A stretch of DNA of 64,000 nt from an uncultured Bacteroidales bacterium (GTDB lineage: Bacteria > Bacteroidota > Bacteroidia > Bacteroidales > FEN-979): assembly GCA_903875045.1 (NCBI GenBank), contig CAIQUS010000084.1, positions 1 through 64,000 of the forward strand. Reading direction: 5' to 3'. This document shows positions 15,761 to 24,795 of the stretch, piece after piece. Made by a program: the position numbers and the translations under genes. Within the stretch, counting starts at the first letter, position 1, and every line of letters begins with the position of its first letter. The notes beneath the pieces were generated by a model. It made no database searches. It was not told the origin of the DNA and saw only the letters and a list, made by a program, of their open reading frames with translations.

Positions 15761-16545
15761 TGACGACCAAACCCAGCGACCGGTTAAAAGTCACCTTCCT
15801 TGGAACAGGTACCTCCATCGGTGTGCCGGTAATCACCTGCGACTGTCCTGTATGCATCTCCGCTGATCAGCGGGATAAACGTATGCGGACTTCAATAATG
15901 CTCGAAATCAAAGGATTAACATTTGTGATTGATTGTGGTCCCGATTTCCGCCATCAGATGCTGCGCAAAAATGTAATGAACCTGGATGCTGTTATTTTCA
16001 CCCATGAACATCGTGATCATATTGCCGGGCTGGATGATGTCAGGGCCTTCAACTACGTTCTCAACAAGAAGATTGATATTTATGGAACCCCCCGCGTGAT
16101 GGAGGCCATCAGAATAGAATTTCCCTATATTTTCTCGGAATCACGATATTTTGGCGCACCCCAGCTTACCATTCACCCGATTGATGATCAACCATTTACC
16201 ATCATGGGAATTGAATTTATTCCTATTCAGGTAATGCACGAAAAACTCCCGGTTACCGGTTTCAGGGTTGGCGATTTTACCTATATTACTGACGCAAGTT
16301 ACATCAGCGGTCCTGAATTGATGAAAATTAAAGGATCCAGGGTAATTGTACTTAATGCCCTGCGCAATTCAAAACATGTTTCTCATTTTTCAGTTGGTGA
16401 AGCGGTAGAAATCCTGAAGGAGTTGCAACCGGAAAAAGCATTTCTTACACATCTGAGCCATTTTGTCGGACTCCATGAGGAGGTAAACAAAAAATTGCCC
16501 GATTTTATTCAATTGGCCTGGGACGGACTGGAGTTAGAGGTTTAA
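15760..16545 (+). CDS. MBL-fold metallo-hydrolase, PhnP-like (copy 1)
   Basis: A 261-residue metallo-beta-lactamase-fold hydrolase. It opens with FLGTGTSIGVPV, then a cysteine group (CDCPVC, about 27-32) like the structural zinc site of PhnP phosphodiesterases, and the catalytic motif THEHRDH (about 84-90). Later metal ligands appear as D in YITDAS and H in LTHLSH. The substrate is unknown; a cyclic phosphodiester or nucleic-acid-related ester is likely from the family. Its start codon overlaps the ribF stop. A close paralogue lies at 31315-32082. Confidence 0.85.
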   Translation: MTTKPSDRLKVTFLGTGTSIGVPVITCDCPVCISADQRDKRMRTSIMLEIKGLTFVIDCGPDFRHQMLRKNVMNLDAVIFTHEHRDHIAGLDDVRAFNYVLNKKIDIYGTPRVMEAIRIEFPYIFSESRYFGAPQLTIHPIDDQPFTIMGIEFIPIQVMHEKLPVTGFRVGDFTYITDASYISGPELMKIKGSRVIVLNALRNSKHVSHFSVGEAVEILKELQPEKAFLTHLSHFVGLHEEVNKKLPDFIQLAWDGLELEV

Positions 16546-16569
16546 TGCAGAAAACTTGATAATTTACGC

Positions 16570-17265
16570 ATGGTTGTTGATATTTTGACCTTGTTTCCGG
16601 AAATGTTCGACGGGCCCTTCAGCCATTCAATAATAAAACGTGCCCAGGAAAAAGGCCATGTGGTCATCCACTTGCACAACATCCGCGATTGGTCGGTCAA
16701 TAAGCATAAAACCGTTGATGATTATCCTTACGGCGGCGGGGCCGGTATGGTGATGATGGTTGAACCCATTGTGAAGTGTATTGAAGAATTAAAATCCAAA
16801 ACGCTTTACGATGAGGTTATCTATCTCAGTCCCGACGGGGAACTGCTGAATCAAAAAGTTGCCAACCACCTTTCTACCTGCGGGAATCTCTTAATCCTTT
16901 GCGGCCATTACAAAGGTATCGATGAACGCATTCGGACAAATTTTATCACGCGTGAGATATCTATTGGCGAATATGTGCTGTCAGGCGGCGAACTGGCTGC
17001 CATGGTGCTTACAGATGCCATTGTAAGGATTATCCCGGGAGTACTTAATGATGAAACGTCAGCCCTCTCCGATTCGTTTCAGGACAACCTGCTCTCTCCA
17101 CCGGTTTATACACGTCCTTATGACTTCAGAGGATTGAAAGTGCCCGACATCCTTCTGTCCGGAAATGACAAGGAGATTGCAAAGTGGAAATATGAGCAAT
17201 CTGTTATCCGAACGAAACAGAGGAGGCCGGGGTTATTGAATGAAGGTAGCGGTTGTATTAACTGA
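16570..17265 (+). CDS. trmD: tRNA (guanine-N1-)-methyltransferase
   Basis: A 231-residue TrmD, which methylates G37 of tRNAs using S-adenosylmethionine and so prevents frameshifting. Conserved parts are [10 protein letters not shown] at the N-terminus, [10 protein letters not shown], the trefoil-knot segment [13 protein letters not shown], and [15 protein letters not shown]. Length matches the family. It is 24 bases after the MBL gene and in the same direction. It is not flanked here by rplS or rimM, the usual partners in other phyla. Confidence 0.95.
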   Translation: MVVDILTLFPEMFDGPFSHSIIKRAQEKGHVVIHLHNIRDWSVNKHKTVDDYPYGGGAGMVMMVEPIVKCIEELKSKTLYDEVIYLSPDGELLNQKVANHLSTCGNLLILCGHYKGIDERIRTNFITREISIGEYVLSGGELAAMVLTDAIVRIIPGVLNDETSALSDSFQDNLLSPPVYTRPYDFRGLKVPDILLSGNDKEIAKWKYEQSVIRTKQRRPGLLNEGSGCIN

Positions 17266-17300
17266 TATGAATTTGTAGCTTACATCATAGGCTACTCAAC

Positions 17301-18302
17301 CTATTTCACAGGAAATACAATATGCGTCTCCCATTTCATGGTGTCCTTTTCAACCATCGGGTTGGTAATGTAAATTTCAGAAGGTCCTCCGGTTTCAATT
17401 TTACCTGTTTCCTTGATATACTGACCCAGCGACCGGTAAGCCGGTTCCATTTTGCTATAGGGGCCGAAATAAATAGCCCTGACAACCTTTTGCTCCGGAA
17501 GAGTTGAAATCTGGATGCGTCCTTTGCCTTTGTCTGCTTTTTCTACTGGAATGCAAATTTTCATAACGGAAAACAAGGTCACGGAGTCCCATTTGATATA
17601 GGTCGCAAAAGGTGATCCTGCCTGTACAAGTTTACCAGCCTGAAGAAATCCATATAACTCACCGAAAGCTCTTCCCATGACAGATGAATATTCTTTGGGA
17701 CCGGCAGAATCAACCACCATGATAACTGTTTGGGAAGGGATCACATTTTCATCAATCATGGGCCAGTTGTTCCGCTCTTCCGCGACCTTTTTTAGTTTGG
17801 CCAGACCTTTTTCAAAATCCGGTCCCATCATCATATCCATGAATAACCCGAAGTACCGATCGATTGGGTTATACCCCAGATCACCTTCATCCAGCCAGGA
17901 AACTTTTATGGAATCACCTTGATTTTCAATGATAATTTTACCTTTTGACCGGTATTTACCATGATCAAAAGCCAGGTCGTATCCAATGAGCTGGCCTGGC
18001 AAAAGTTCCGTCAGGATCATTTCACCGTTGCCCAGAATTTTTCCGTTCCAAGCCCAGGATGTTCCAACCTTGGCTGCCTCCCCGGTCATTTCAAAAACAG
18101 CGGTTGAATCTACCTCTTTTGTCCAGGCTACCCAAAGATGCCATTGCTGAAAATTGCTTGTCAGGCCATAAATCACATCAGGATTTGATTTTATCAAAAT
18201 AGTCCTTTCAACCTTGTAGGTTTTCGGAAGGAGGAATGCAACAATCACTAATATGGCAACGATGCCCAATAACCAATAAAAAATTTTTACAATTGTTTTC
18301 AT
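17301..18302 (-). CDS. SRPBCC-domain protein with GyrI-like C-terminal domain, membrane-anchored
   Basis: A 333-residue protein with one N-terminal membrane helix (about residues 7-27), a START/SRPBCC ligand-binding domain (about 30-180; polyketide cyclase type) and a GyrI-like effector-binding domain (about 190-333). Both domains bind small hydrophobic ligands in other proteins; no catalytic residues can be named. Proteins with this layout are common and uncharacterised in Bacteroidota. It converges with trmD and is followed upstream by the repeat region. The role is unknown. Confidence 0.75.
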   Translation of the reverse strand: MKTIVKIFYWLLGIVAILVIVAFLLPKTYKVERTILIKSNPDVIYGLTSNFQQWHLWVAWTKEVDSTAVFEMTGEAAKVGTSWAWNGKILGNGEMILTELLPGQLIGYDLAFDHGKYRSKGKIIIENQGDSIKVSWLDEGDLGYNPIDRYFGLFMDMMMGPDFEKGLAKLKKVAEERNNWPMIDENVIPSQTVIMVVDSAGPKEYSSVMGRAFGELYGFLQAGKLVQAGSPFATYIKWDSVTLFSVMKICIPVEKADKGKGRIQISTLPEQKVVRAIYFGPYSKMEPAYRSLGQYIKETGKIETGGPSEIYITNPMVEKDTMKWETHIVFPVK

Positions 18303-18416
18303 ATCTGTTAAAATTTTATTTGTTCAATCTGTTTATTATGAGATAAAATTTATTGCGTAAAATTAATCTATAATTACTGCAATGCACAAATCCTTTAATG
18401 AAAAATGCAATCGGAA

Positions 18417-18486
18417 TCTATTGGTATTAATCTATTGACATTAATCTATTGACATTAATCTATTGACATTAATCTATTGACATTAA
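18417..18486. repeat. 14-bp tandem repeat (five units)
   Basis: Five units of TCTATTGACATTAA, the first with GT in place of AC, run straight into the palindromic array at 18487. The unit resembles the conserved left flank of the palindromes at 19212-19314 (CTATTGGCATTAATCT), so it looks like slipped expansion of part of that element. The rest of the 18303-18416 gap is AT-rich with nothing recognisable. Confidence 0.9.
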
Positions 18487-18583
18487 TCTCCTACGGAGAA
18501 TTAAATCTCCTCCCCCCCAATAGCCCTTAGGGCTTCCATATCAATAAAAAGGCATATCCTTTCTACTCTTAGCCCGTAGGGCT
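18487..18583. repeat. Palindromic repeat array upstream of transposase gene
   Basis: Three short palindromes: type A TCTCCTACGGAGA (18487-18499), then type B AGCCCTTAGGGCT (18522-18534) and AGCCCGTAGGGCT (18571-18583), 49 bases apart. The A core read in reverse (CCGTAGG) matches the B core, so A and B are inverted versions of one element. Similar A-to-B arrays lie on the other side of the transposase. They look like REP elements served by the transposase. Bases 18584-18745 hold no further copies. Confidence 0.85.
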
Positions 18584-18745
18584 TCCATGACAATTACACC
18601 GGCAATCCATTATCATAAAAAAAACAAATACCATTGTGAAAAAGCCACAATCCAATTCATTTACATAGCTAAAAAGATTTTAAATTTACCTGTAATTTCA
18701 TCCTTCGGCGCTCATATATAGTATTATTTTACAAAAATCATCACC

Positions 18746-19207
18746 ATGGCAAACACTTATACTCAATTGTACGTACACTATGTATTTGCCGTGCAAAACC
18801 GGCAAACATTAATTCGGGAAAACTGGCAAACCGATCTTTATAAATACATGAATGGAATTATTGAACAGCAAGGCCACAAACCCTTTGCGATTAACGGAAT
18901 GCCGGATCATGTTCATGTACTTGTGAGCATGAATCCAACTCAAGCTCCTTCTGACTTGATGTATCATGTTAAACGAAGCTCGTCATTGTGGATAAACGAA
19001 AATAAATATGTGGCTGGAAAATTTTCATGGCAGGAAGGATTTGGAGCCTTCTCTTACGGGAAATCACAAATTGCTAAAATTTGTCAATACATTGAGAACC
19101 AGCAGAAACATCACACAAAAAAAACATTTTATGTGGAATATCTTGCTTTTTTAAAATTGTTTGATATTGACTACGATGAACGGTATGTTTTTAAACCAAT
19201 CGAATAA
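18746..19207 (+). CDS. IS200-like / REP-associated tyrosine transposase (Y1 family)
   Basis: A 153-residue single-strand transposase of the Y1 (HUH) family. The HUH motif is H55-V-H57 in GMPDHVHVLV; the nucleophilic tyrosine is Y115 and the metal-assisting glutamine Q119 (YIENQ, followed by HH). All are intact, so it may be active. It has no TnpB or resolvase partner. It is flanked on both sides by short palindromic repeats rather than typical insertion-sequence ends, which fits a RAYT that mobilises REP elements, although a solitary IS200-type element remains possible. Length suits the small Bacteroidota members of this family. Confidence 0.9.
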   Translation: MANTYTQLYVHYVFAVQNRQTLIRENWQTDLYKYMNGIIEQQGHKPFAINGMPDHVHVLVSMNPTQAPSDLMYHVKRSSSLWINENKYVAGKFSWQEGFGAFSYGKSQIAKICQYIENQQKHHTKKTFYVEYLAFLKLFDIDYDERYVFKPIE

Positions 19208-19211
19208 TTCA

Positions 19212-19526
19212 AATGCTATTGGCATTAATCTCCTACGGAGAATAATGCGGATGATTATATGGGAATGCTATTGGCATTAATCTCCTACGGAGAATAATGC
19301 GGATGATCTCTTTGAAAAGCGATTGGCATAATCCCCTACGGAGAATTAAATCTTCCCTCCAATAGCCCGTAGGGCTTCTATATCAATAACAAAAAGGTAT
19401 AACCCTTCATCCAATAGCCCGTAGGGCTTCTAAGACAATATAAAGGCAGGTCCGATCTACTCTTAGCCCGTAGGGCTTCCATATCAATAAAAAAAGATAT
19501 CTCCTCATCCAATAGCCCGTCGGGCT
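19212..19526. repeat. Palindromic repeat array downstream of transposase gene
   Basis: Three type-A palindromes (TCTCCTACGGAGA at 19229 and 19281; variant TCCCCTACGGAGA at 19332) spaced 51-52 bases, then four type-B palindromes (AGCCCGTAGGGCT at 19364, 19416 and 19465; AGCCCGTCGGGCT at 19514) spaced 49-52 bases. The first two A units share about 43 bases. The A-to-B junction repeats the one upstream of the transposase (18487-18534). Spacers are related to one another, so this is not CRISPR. The array fills the gap up to the epimerase gene. Confidence 0.9.
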
Positions 19527-19573
19527 TCAATGTCAGTAAAAAAAATGTACTTTTACACATAATTTCACTCAAA

Positions 19574-20554
19574 ATGAAAATCGCTGTCACTGGTGCCAAC
19601 GGACACGTTGGCGTAAATCTTTGTGATGCCCTGCTTGAACAGGGACATCAGGTAAAAGCACTTACACATAATCATAATCAGGGGCTTAAGTTCATCCCTG
19701 TAACCATTATAAAAGGTGATCTTCTTGATAAAAAGTCATTAATTCCATTGCTTTCCGAGGTAGATGTTGTTTTTCATCTTGCAGCTAAAATATCCATCAC
19801 CGGTGACCCTGATGGCATGGTTTCGAGGATTAATACCGAAGGAACCAGAAATATGCTGGCAGCTGCCATTGACTGCAAGGTTAAGCGGTTCATTCATTTC
19901 AGCTCTATCCATGCCTTTCAGCAACAGCCACAAAATGAACCGCTGGATGAAACCAGACCGATTGTTTTTAATGAAGGGTTTGCTTATGACCGGTCAAAAG
20001 CTGCCGGGGAACGGGCTGTCATGGAAGCTGTAAAAAACGGTCTTGATGCCCTGGTCCTTTCCCCAACGGCAATCATTGGTCCGGCCGATCCTGAGCCTTC
20101 ACTCATTGGGAATGCTGTAATCGACATTTACAATCATAAAATCCCCTCCCTTGTACCCGGAGGTTATGACTGGGTCGATGTAAGGGACATTGTGTCTGCT
20201 GCCATTACTGCCATTGACAAAGGCCGTACTGGTGAAAAATACCTGCTTTCAGGTCATTGGCATAGTTTGCAGGAATTTTCTGCATTTATTCAACTTCATT
20301 CCGGGAGAAAAACAGTGAAGACTGTTTTACCAATGTGGATCGCCAGAGTTGGGTTGCCTTTCATTTCACTGTACAGCTCAATTTCGGGAACAAAACCATT
20401 GTATACCAGTGAGTCGCTTACCATTATTTCGGAGGGAAACCGCATGATCAGCAATGCCAAGGCAAAGAATGAATTGAATTTCGCTCCCCGCCAGTTTACT
20501 GAAACAATAAGGGATTTATTAACCTGGCTTAAAGACCATGGTTATATCAAATAA
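19574..20554 (+). CDS. NAD-dependent epimerase/dehydratase (extended SDR)
   Basis: A 326-residue extended short-chain dehydrogenase/reductase. The NAD(P)-binding motif is TGANGHVG at the N-terminus and the catalytic pair is YDRSK (about residues 138-142), preceded by the HFSSIHAF strand. Length matches nucleoside-diphosphate-sugar epimerases and dihydroflavonol-reductase-like enzymes. Substrate cannot be read from the sequence. It stands alone after the repeat array and converges with recN. Confidence 0.85.
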   Translation: MKIAVTGANGHVGVNLCDALLEQGHQVKALTHNHNQGLKFIPVTIIKGDLLDKKSLIPLLSEVDVVFHLAAKISITGDPDGMVSRINTEGTRNMLAAAIDCKVKRFIHFSSIHAFQQQPQNEPLDETRPIVFNEGFAYDRSKAAGERAVMEAVKNGLDALVLSPTAIIGPADPEPSLIGNAVIDIYNHKIPSLVPGGYDWVDVRDIVSAAITAIDKGRTGEKYLLSGHWHSLQEFSAFIQLHSGRKTVKTVLPMWIARVGLPFISLYSSISGTKPLYTSESLTIISEGNRMISNAKAKNELNFAPRQFTETIRDLLTWLKDHGYIK

Positions 20555-20621
20555 TGTTGACTCAGGAAAGGAACAATTCCTGGCATTTAAACTTCCCGGA
20601 TAGCTCGAACTGGAAGGCATT

Positions 20622-22277
20622 CTATTGTTCCAGCAAATCATTTGCCGCCTGAATGGCAGAATCTGTAACGGTTTCACTGCTCAGCATTTTGGCAATTTCT
20701 TCAACCCGCTCTCTGGAAGATAATTGTTTAATATAGGTTGTGGTTTTCTGATCATTTTCGGATTTAAATACCCAATAGTGACGGTCACCTTTTGCGGCAA
20801 TCTGAGGCAGGTGGGTAATCGCGATCACCTGCATATAACTGCCCATACGTTTCAGGATACCCCCAACCCTTGCCGCCACTTCACCGGAAACACCATTGTC
20901 AATTTCATCAAAAATGATGGTTGGCAGAAGGTTTTTCTGACTGATCATTGATTTGATAGCCAACATGATCCGGGATAATTCACCACCTGATGCACTATTT
21001 GATAAATCTCTTAATTCGATGCCCTTGTTCGCACTAAATAAAAACTTCACTTTGTCAACTCCATCTTTATTCAACGAATCCGACCTGAAAAAATCGATGG
21101 TAAACCGTGCTTTTGGAATCCCAAGTTTGGAAAGAATGCCAATCACCTCTGTTTCAAATTCCGAAACAACTTTTTTCCTACTTAACGAAAGTGTCCCGGC
21201 TTTTTCTGCAAGATTACTTTCAAGGTTTCGTATTTCCTTACGAAGAAAAAGAACCTGTTCCTCTAACCCCACCTCATCAGTTACCTTTTTTTCTATGTCA
21301 AGCTTCAAGAAAATCAACTGTTCAACTGATGTCACATGATGTTTCTTCATCAGACGATACAAGTGGTCAACACGCTGAGTCAGGGATTCTACCCGCTGTG
21401 GATCAACAAAAACCTGCTCCTCAATCGTTTGTAATTCGTTCGATAAATCTTTGACATCAATATAATTTACATTTATCCTTTCTGCAAGGTTTTTCAGTTC
21501 GGGTTTGAATTTTGCCACACCATTGAGCAAATGTCCAATTTCTGACAATTGAGCAAGAATATTCTCATCAGCACCTGATATCATAAAATTTGCGCGGTAA
21601 AGGCCGTGTTTTATCTCCTCTGCGTGGGTGAGTACCTCAAGTTGTGCTTCAATCTCCTGCAATTCGCCGGATGCAAGCCTGGCAAGATCTAATTCATCCA
21701 GTAAAAACCTGAAATAATCCTTCTCCCCTGCAGCTTTGGCTTCTTGCTCTTCAAGTGTAACAAGTTGCCTTTTAATTTCGAGAAATTTGGCGTACCCTGT
21801 TCTGAAGTCGGCAACTTCTGCCTGAATACCAGCATAATTATCAATGACAGCCAGCTGAAAATTGGAGTCATTCAGGGTTATGATGGAATTTTGAGAATGG
21901 ACATTCACCAGCCTGTCACCCAAATCCTTGAACAAACTTAGATTTACTGGTGTGTCGTTCAGGAAAGCCCTTGATTTTCCATTCTGATTAATTTCACGAC
22001 GAAGAATTATATGATCTTCATAATCAAGTTCCTGGCCACAAAAGAAATCTTCAAGATGATACCCACTTATTTTAAAATAGCCTTCAATGATGCACTTTTT
22101 TGATTTATCCAGAAGAATGTCAGAATCGGCCCTCTGTCCCAGGATCAGCGACAATGCTCCCAGAAGTATTGACTTTCCTGCTCCGGTTTCACCTGTGATG
22201 ACAGTGAACCCTTCAGAAAAATCAATCTCTAGGTCATGAATTAAAATGTAGTTTTTTATGGATAATTTTAAAAGCAT
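20622..22277 (-). CDS. recN: DNA repair protein RecN
   Basis: A 551-residue SMC-like ATPase acting in double-strand break repair. Walker A is GETGAGKSILLGAL near the N-terminus, a long coiled-coil middle region follows, and the C-terminal half has the ABC signature SASGGELSRIMLAIKS and Walker B IIFDEIDNGVSG. Length is typical. It is the last gene in the minus-strand block bamD-rpoZ-coaBC-porD-recN, a gene order that recurs in Bacteroidota. Confidence 0.96.
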   Translation of the reverse strand: MLLKLSIKNYILIHDLEIDFSEGFTVITGETGAGKSILLGALSLILGQRADSDILLDKSKKCIIEGYFKISGYHLEDFFCGQELDYEDHIILRREINQNGKSRAFLNDTPVNLSLFKDLGDRLVNVHSQNSIITLNDSNFQLAVIDNYAGIQAEVADFRTGYAKFLEIKRQLVTLEEQEAKAAGEKDYFRFLLDELDLARLASGELQEIEAQLEVLTHAEEIKHGLYRANFMISGADENILAQLSEIGHLLNGVAKFKPELKNLAERINVNYIDVKDLSNELQTIEEQVFVDPQRVESLTQRVDHLYRLMKKHHVTSVEQLIFLKLDIEKKVTDEVGLEEQVLFLRKEIRNLESNLAEKAGTLSLSRKKVVSEFETEVIGILSKLGIPKARFTIDFFRSDSLNKDGVDKVKFLFSANKGIELRDLSNSASGGELSRIMLAIKSMISQKNLLPTIIFDEIDNGVSGEVAARVGGILKRMGSYMQVIAITHLPQIAAKGDRHYWVFKSENDQKTTTYIKQLSSRERVEEIAKMLSSETVTDSAIQAANDLLEQ

Positions 22278-22316
22278 CTGTGACTCTTTTAATAATCCTT
22301 GCCAGATGGAACAGGC

Positions 22317-23231
22317 CTATTTCGCCTCAAGAATCGTTGTGTATTTCGAACCATTGGCCGGATCTATTTCCTTTAAAAGATTTGTAACATTTGTTTTTTC
22401 CATTGGAGGAACCCGCTGATCTGAATAAATATTGACAAATTCATCGCGTTTTGCATCAAAAACCAATTGTAAAGCATACAAATTGGGTTTGGCATTGTAT
22501 ATTTTTTGTAACATCTCCAATCCTTCAGTTGTAACATTTCTTCCCTGGTCAACCTTCTCATACATCTGATCGAGGCCAAGCCGGTGATAGCGGTATGCAA
22601 AATCACGCAACCCTGCATTGGCAGAATTTAAGTAGTTGTTTACAATCCAATAGCGGTTCTTCTCACTTTCAAAAGCTTTCCATCCCGGGTCTGAGGAATT
22701 TTGTGCAGCATTCACCACCTCCTGGGCTTTTTCAAAAAAAGGATTCCCCCCACTGGGTGAAAAAGAATCAAAATAATAGCCCAGAATTGTGTAGGAGTAA
22801 AATGCAAGAATAGAGGTGAGATTTGAAGTAAATGTACCATCAGAATAATCAAGAGGCTGAAATTCAACATATTTGAATTGAATATTTTTATCAACTGTAT
22901 TCAAAAGGACCGAATTATACGATGAATTCAAAACCGGCCTGCGAATGACTACATTCATCGTCCCACGAAACTCATCAGCACCGAGCCGGTCGTTAATGGT
23001 TATCATCATGGTACATTCTATCCGCTCTTCCTGTTTAAAATTAAAACTTGACCATTTGCGATTATTTACAAATTCAAAAACAGCATTTTGTAAAGTCTCA
23101 AATATTTTCTTATCCGACCCATCCAGTTTCTGGGTGTTGATGTTGATCATGCAATTTAGTTCCTGTGAATGTAATCCGGCTGAAGAAAAGACATACAGCA
23201 GGGTTACCAGTAAAACTTTAACTCTTGTCAT
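22317..23231 (-). CDS. porD: Type IX secretion system accessory protein PorD (DUF4835)
   Basis: A 304-residue secreted protein with an N-terminal signal peptide (MTRVKVLLVTLLYVFSSAG, cleavage probably after HSQ). It fits the DUF4835 family, which includes PorD, a protein needed for gingipain secretion in Porphyromonas. Supporting context: it lies between coaBC and recN, the conserved location for this gene, and overlaps the coaBC stop codon by four bases. T9SS cargo proteins with C-terminal sorting domains are encoded at 27990, 33767 and 35769. Family assignment is from sequence appearance and gene order. Confidence 0.85.
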   Translation of the reverse strand: MTRVKVLLVTLLYVFSSAGLHSQELNCMININTQKLDGSDKKIFETLQNAVFEFVNNRKWSSFNFKQEERIECTMMITINDRLGADEFRGTMNVVIRRPVLNSSYNSVLLNTVDKNIQFKYVEFQPLDYSDGTFTSNLTSILAFYSYTILGYYFDSFSPSGGNPFFEKAQEVVNAAQNSSDPGWKAFESEKNRYWIVNNYLNSANAGLRDFAYRYHRLGLDQMYEKVDQGRNVTTEGLEMLQKIYNAKPNLYALQLVFDAKRDEFVNIYSDQRVPPMEKTNVTNLLKEIDPANGSKYTTILEAK

Positions 23232-24436
23232 GGTTGAATGGTTCTGTTTTTAACAATGAAATCTAAGATTTCCGCAGCAACAGCAGGTTTGGTGCCCAAT
23301 TTGCCCTGATAAACTGTGCCGGAACGATCAATGATACTGATTTTGTTGGTTTCAAGTCCGAAGCCCGCCCCTGTTTCGTTCAATGAATTGAGTACTATAA
23401 AATCGAGATTTTTCGAGATCAATTTTCGTTTTGCATTCTCCGATTCATGATCTGTTTCAAGGGCAAAACCGACAATTATCTGGTCATTCTTCTTATTGGC
23501 TCCGATCGTTTTAAGAATATCCCGTGTTGGAGAAAGTTCCAGCAGTAAAGGAGCCGAACCTTTTTTTAGTTTAATGGGAGATTGACGGCTGTATGTATAA
23601 TCAGCGACTGCGGCAGCCATGATCACCATATCTGCCAGAGGCGCTTCCTGCATGCAAATTTGGTACATCTCTTCAGCTGATTCGATATCAATCCGATGAA
23701 TATTGGGATGTTCAGATGTCAGATTTGTTGGGCCGGCAACCAGGGTGACATGAGCCCCGCGTTGTGCTGCTTCATGGGCTAGAGAAAACCCCATTTTACC
23801 GGTTGAATAGTTACCAATAAACCTCACAGGGTCAATTTTTTCATGTGTCGGACCTGCTGTGATCAGGATTTTTTTTTTATCCAGGTCATGCTGCCTGGTA
23901 AAATGATCTTTCAGTATCTGAACAATGGATTCGGGTTCCTCCATCCGTCCCGGACCAGTCAATCCACTGGCAAGTTCTCCAATCTGCGGTTCAATAATGA
24001 TATTCCCGAAACTCCTGAGAATGGCCATGTTGTTTTGGGTGGAAGGATGGGCATACATGTCGAGATCCATGGCAGGTGTAATAAACACAGGGCATTTTGC
24101 AGACAGATACGCCGTAACAACAAAATTATCTGCAATGCCATGGGCCATTTTACCCAGGGTATTCGCAGTTACCGGGGCAAAGATCATGGCATCAGCCCAT
24201 TGCCCGAGTTCAACATGATTGTTCCATTCACCGTTATCAGCTTTGAATGGGTCAACGATCACAGCATGTTGCGAAAGTGTCGCAAGAGTCAGGGGTGTAA
24301 CAAAATCCTTTGCCACCGGTGTCATGATGACTCGTACCTCAACACCTTCTTTAACAAGAAGCCGGACAAGGAACGGGACTTTATAGGCAGCGATGCTGCC
24401 GGTAATTCCGACAACAACTTTTTTCCCTTTCAACAT
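23228..24436 (-). CDS. coaBC: Phosphopantothenoylcysteine decarboxylase/synthetase
   Basis: A 402-residue bifunctional coenzyme A biosynthesis enzyme. The N-terminal flavoprotein CoaC shows GITGSIAAYKVPFLV and PAMDLDMY, and the C-terminal CoaB shows ITAGPTHEKIDPVRFIGN and STGKMGFSLA. It joins 4'-phosphopantothenate to cysteine and decarboxylates the product. Length is normal. It is flanked by rpoZ and porD on the same strand with a four-base overlap to porD. Confidence 0.95.
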   Translation of the reverse strand: MLKGKKVVVGITGSIAAYKVPFLVRLLVKEGVEVRVIMTPVAKDFVTPLTLATLSQHAVIVDPFKADNGEWNNHVELGQWADAMIFAPVTANTLGKMAHGIADNFVVTAYLSAKCPVFITPAMDLDMYAHPSTQNNMAILRSFGNIIIEPQIGELASGLTGPGRMEEPESIVQILKDHFTRQHDLDKKKILITAGPTHEKIDPVRFIGNYSTGKMGFSLAHEAAQRGAHVTLVAGPTNLTSEHPNIHRIDIESAEEMYQICMQEAPLADMVIMAAAVADYTYSRQSPIKLKKGSAPLLLELSPTRDILKTIGANKKNDQIIVGFALETDHESENAKRKLISKNLDFIVLNSLNETGAGFGLETNKISIIDRSGTVYQGKLGTKPAVAAEILDFIVKNRTIQP

Positions 24437-24453
24437 GACACAAAAAGTTAGTA

Positions 24454-24795
24454 TTAAAAATCCTCTGGCCGTTCTTTATGAGGATTGCGGAAATAAACCT
24501 CATTGTTCAAATATTCATGAATGGCAATCAAAGTGGGTTTAGGAAGTTGTTCGTAGTATTTTGCGATCTCAATCTGCTCACGGTTTTCAAAAACCTCTTC
24601 GAGGTTGTCGGTTGTTGTGGCAAACTCCGATAACTTTTGGTTAAGTTCTTCTTTTATTTCAAGACCAATTTGATTTGCACGCTTGGATATGACAGCAACA
24701 GTCTCATACATATTGTTGGTACCGGCTGTAAAGTCCTCAATGTTGCGTGTTACCGCGTGAACATCCGTTTTTACCTTTTTATAATCCATGGTCAT
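24454..24795 (-). CDS. rpoZ: RNA polymerase omega subunit (Bacteroidota type)
   Basis: A 113-residue omega/Rpb6-like protein. The central segment NNMYETVAVISKRANQIG is the omega signature region that contacts beta-prime. The C-terminal extension with PKPTLIAIHEYLNNEV is seen in Bacteroidota members. Its start overlaps the bamD stop codon by four bases and coaBC follows 17 bases later, the conserved order in this phylum. An alternative start is two codons in. Confidence 0.88.
   Translation of the reverse strand: MTMDYKKVKTDVHAVTRNIEDFTAGTNNMYETVAVISKRANQIGLEIKEELNQKLSEFATTTDNLEEVFENREQIEIAKYYEQLPKPTLIAIHEYLNNEVYFRNPHKERPEDF

Noticed and set aside
18634-18650. TTGTGAAAAAGCCACAA as a second Rex site
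   Set aside because: It is one base short of the Rex spacing, the centre is asymmetric, and it lies upstream of a transposase with no redox-linked gene nearby.
18487-19526. Regularly spaced palindromes as a possible CRISPR array
   Set aside because: Conserved cores are only 13 bases, spacers are related to one another, two repeat types alternate in blocks, and no cas genes are present.
20563-20582. CAGGAA...TTCCTG hairpin between the epimerase gene and recN
   Set aside because: The stem is six pairs with no T run; too weak to call a terminator.
23843-24451. 202-codon plus-strand frame inside coaBC
   Set aside because: It is antisense to the CoaB/CoaC motifs with no family similarity.
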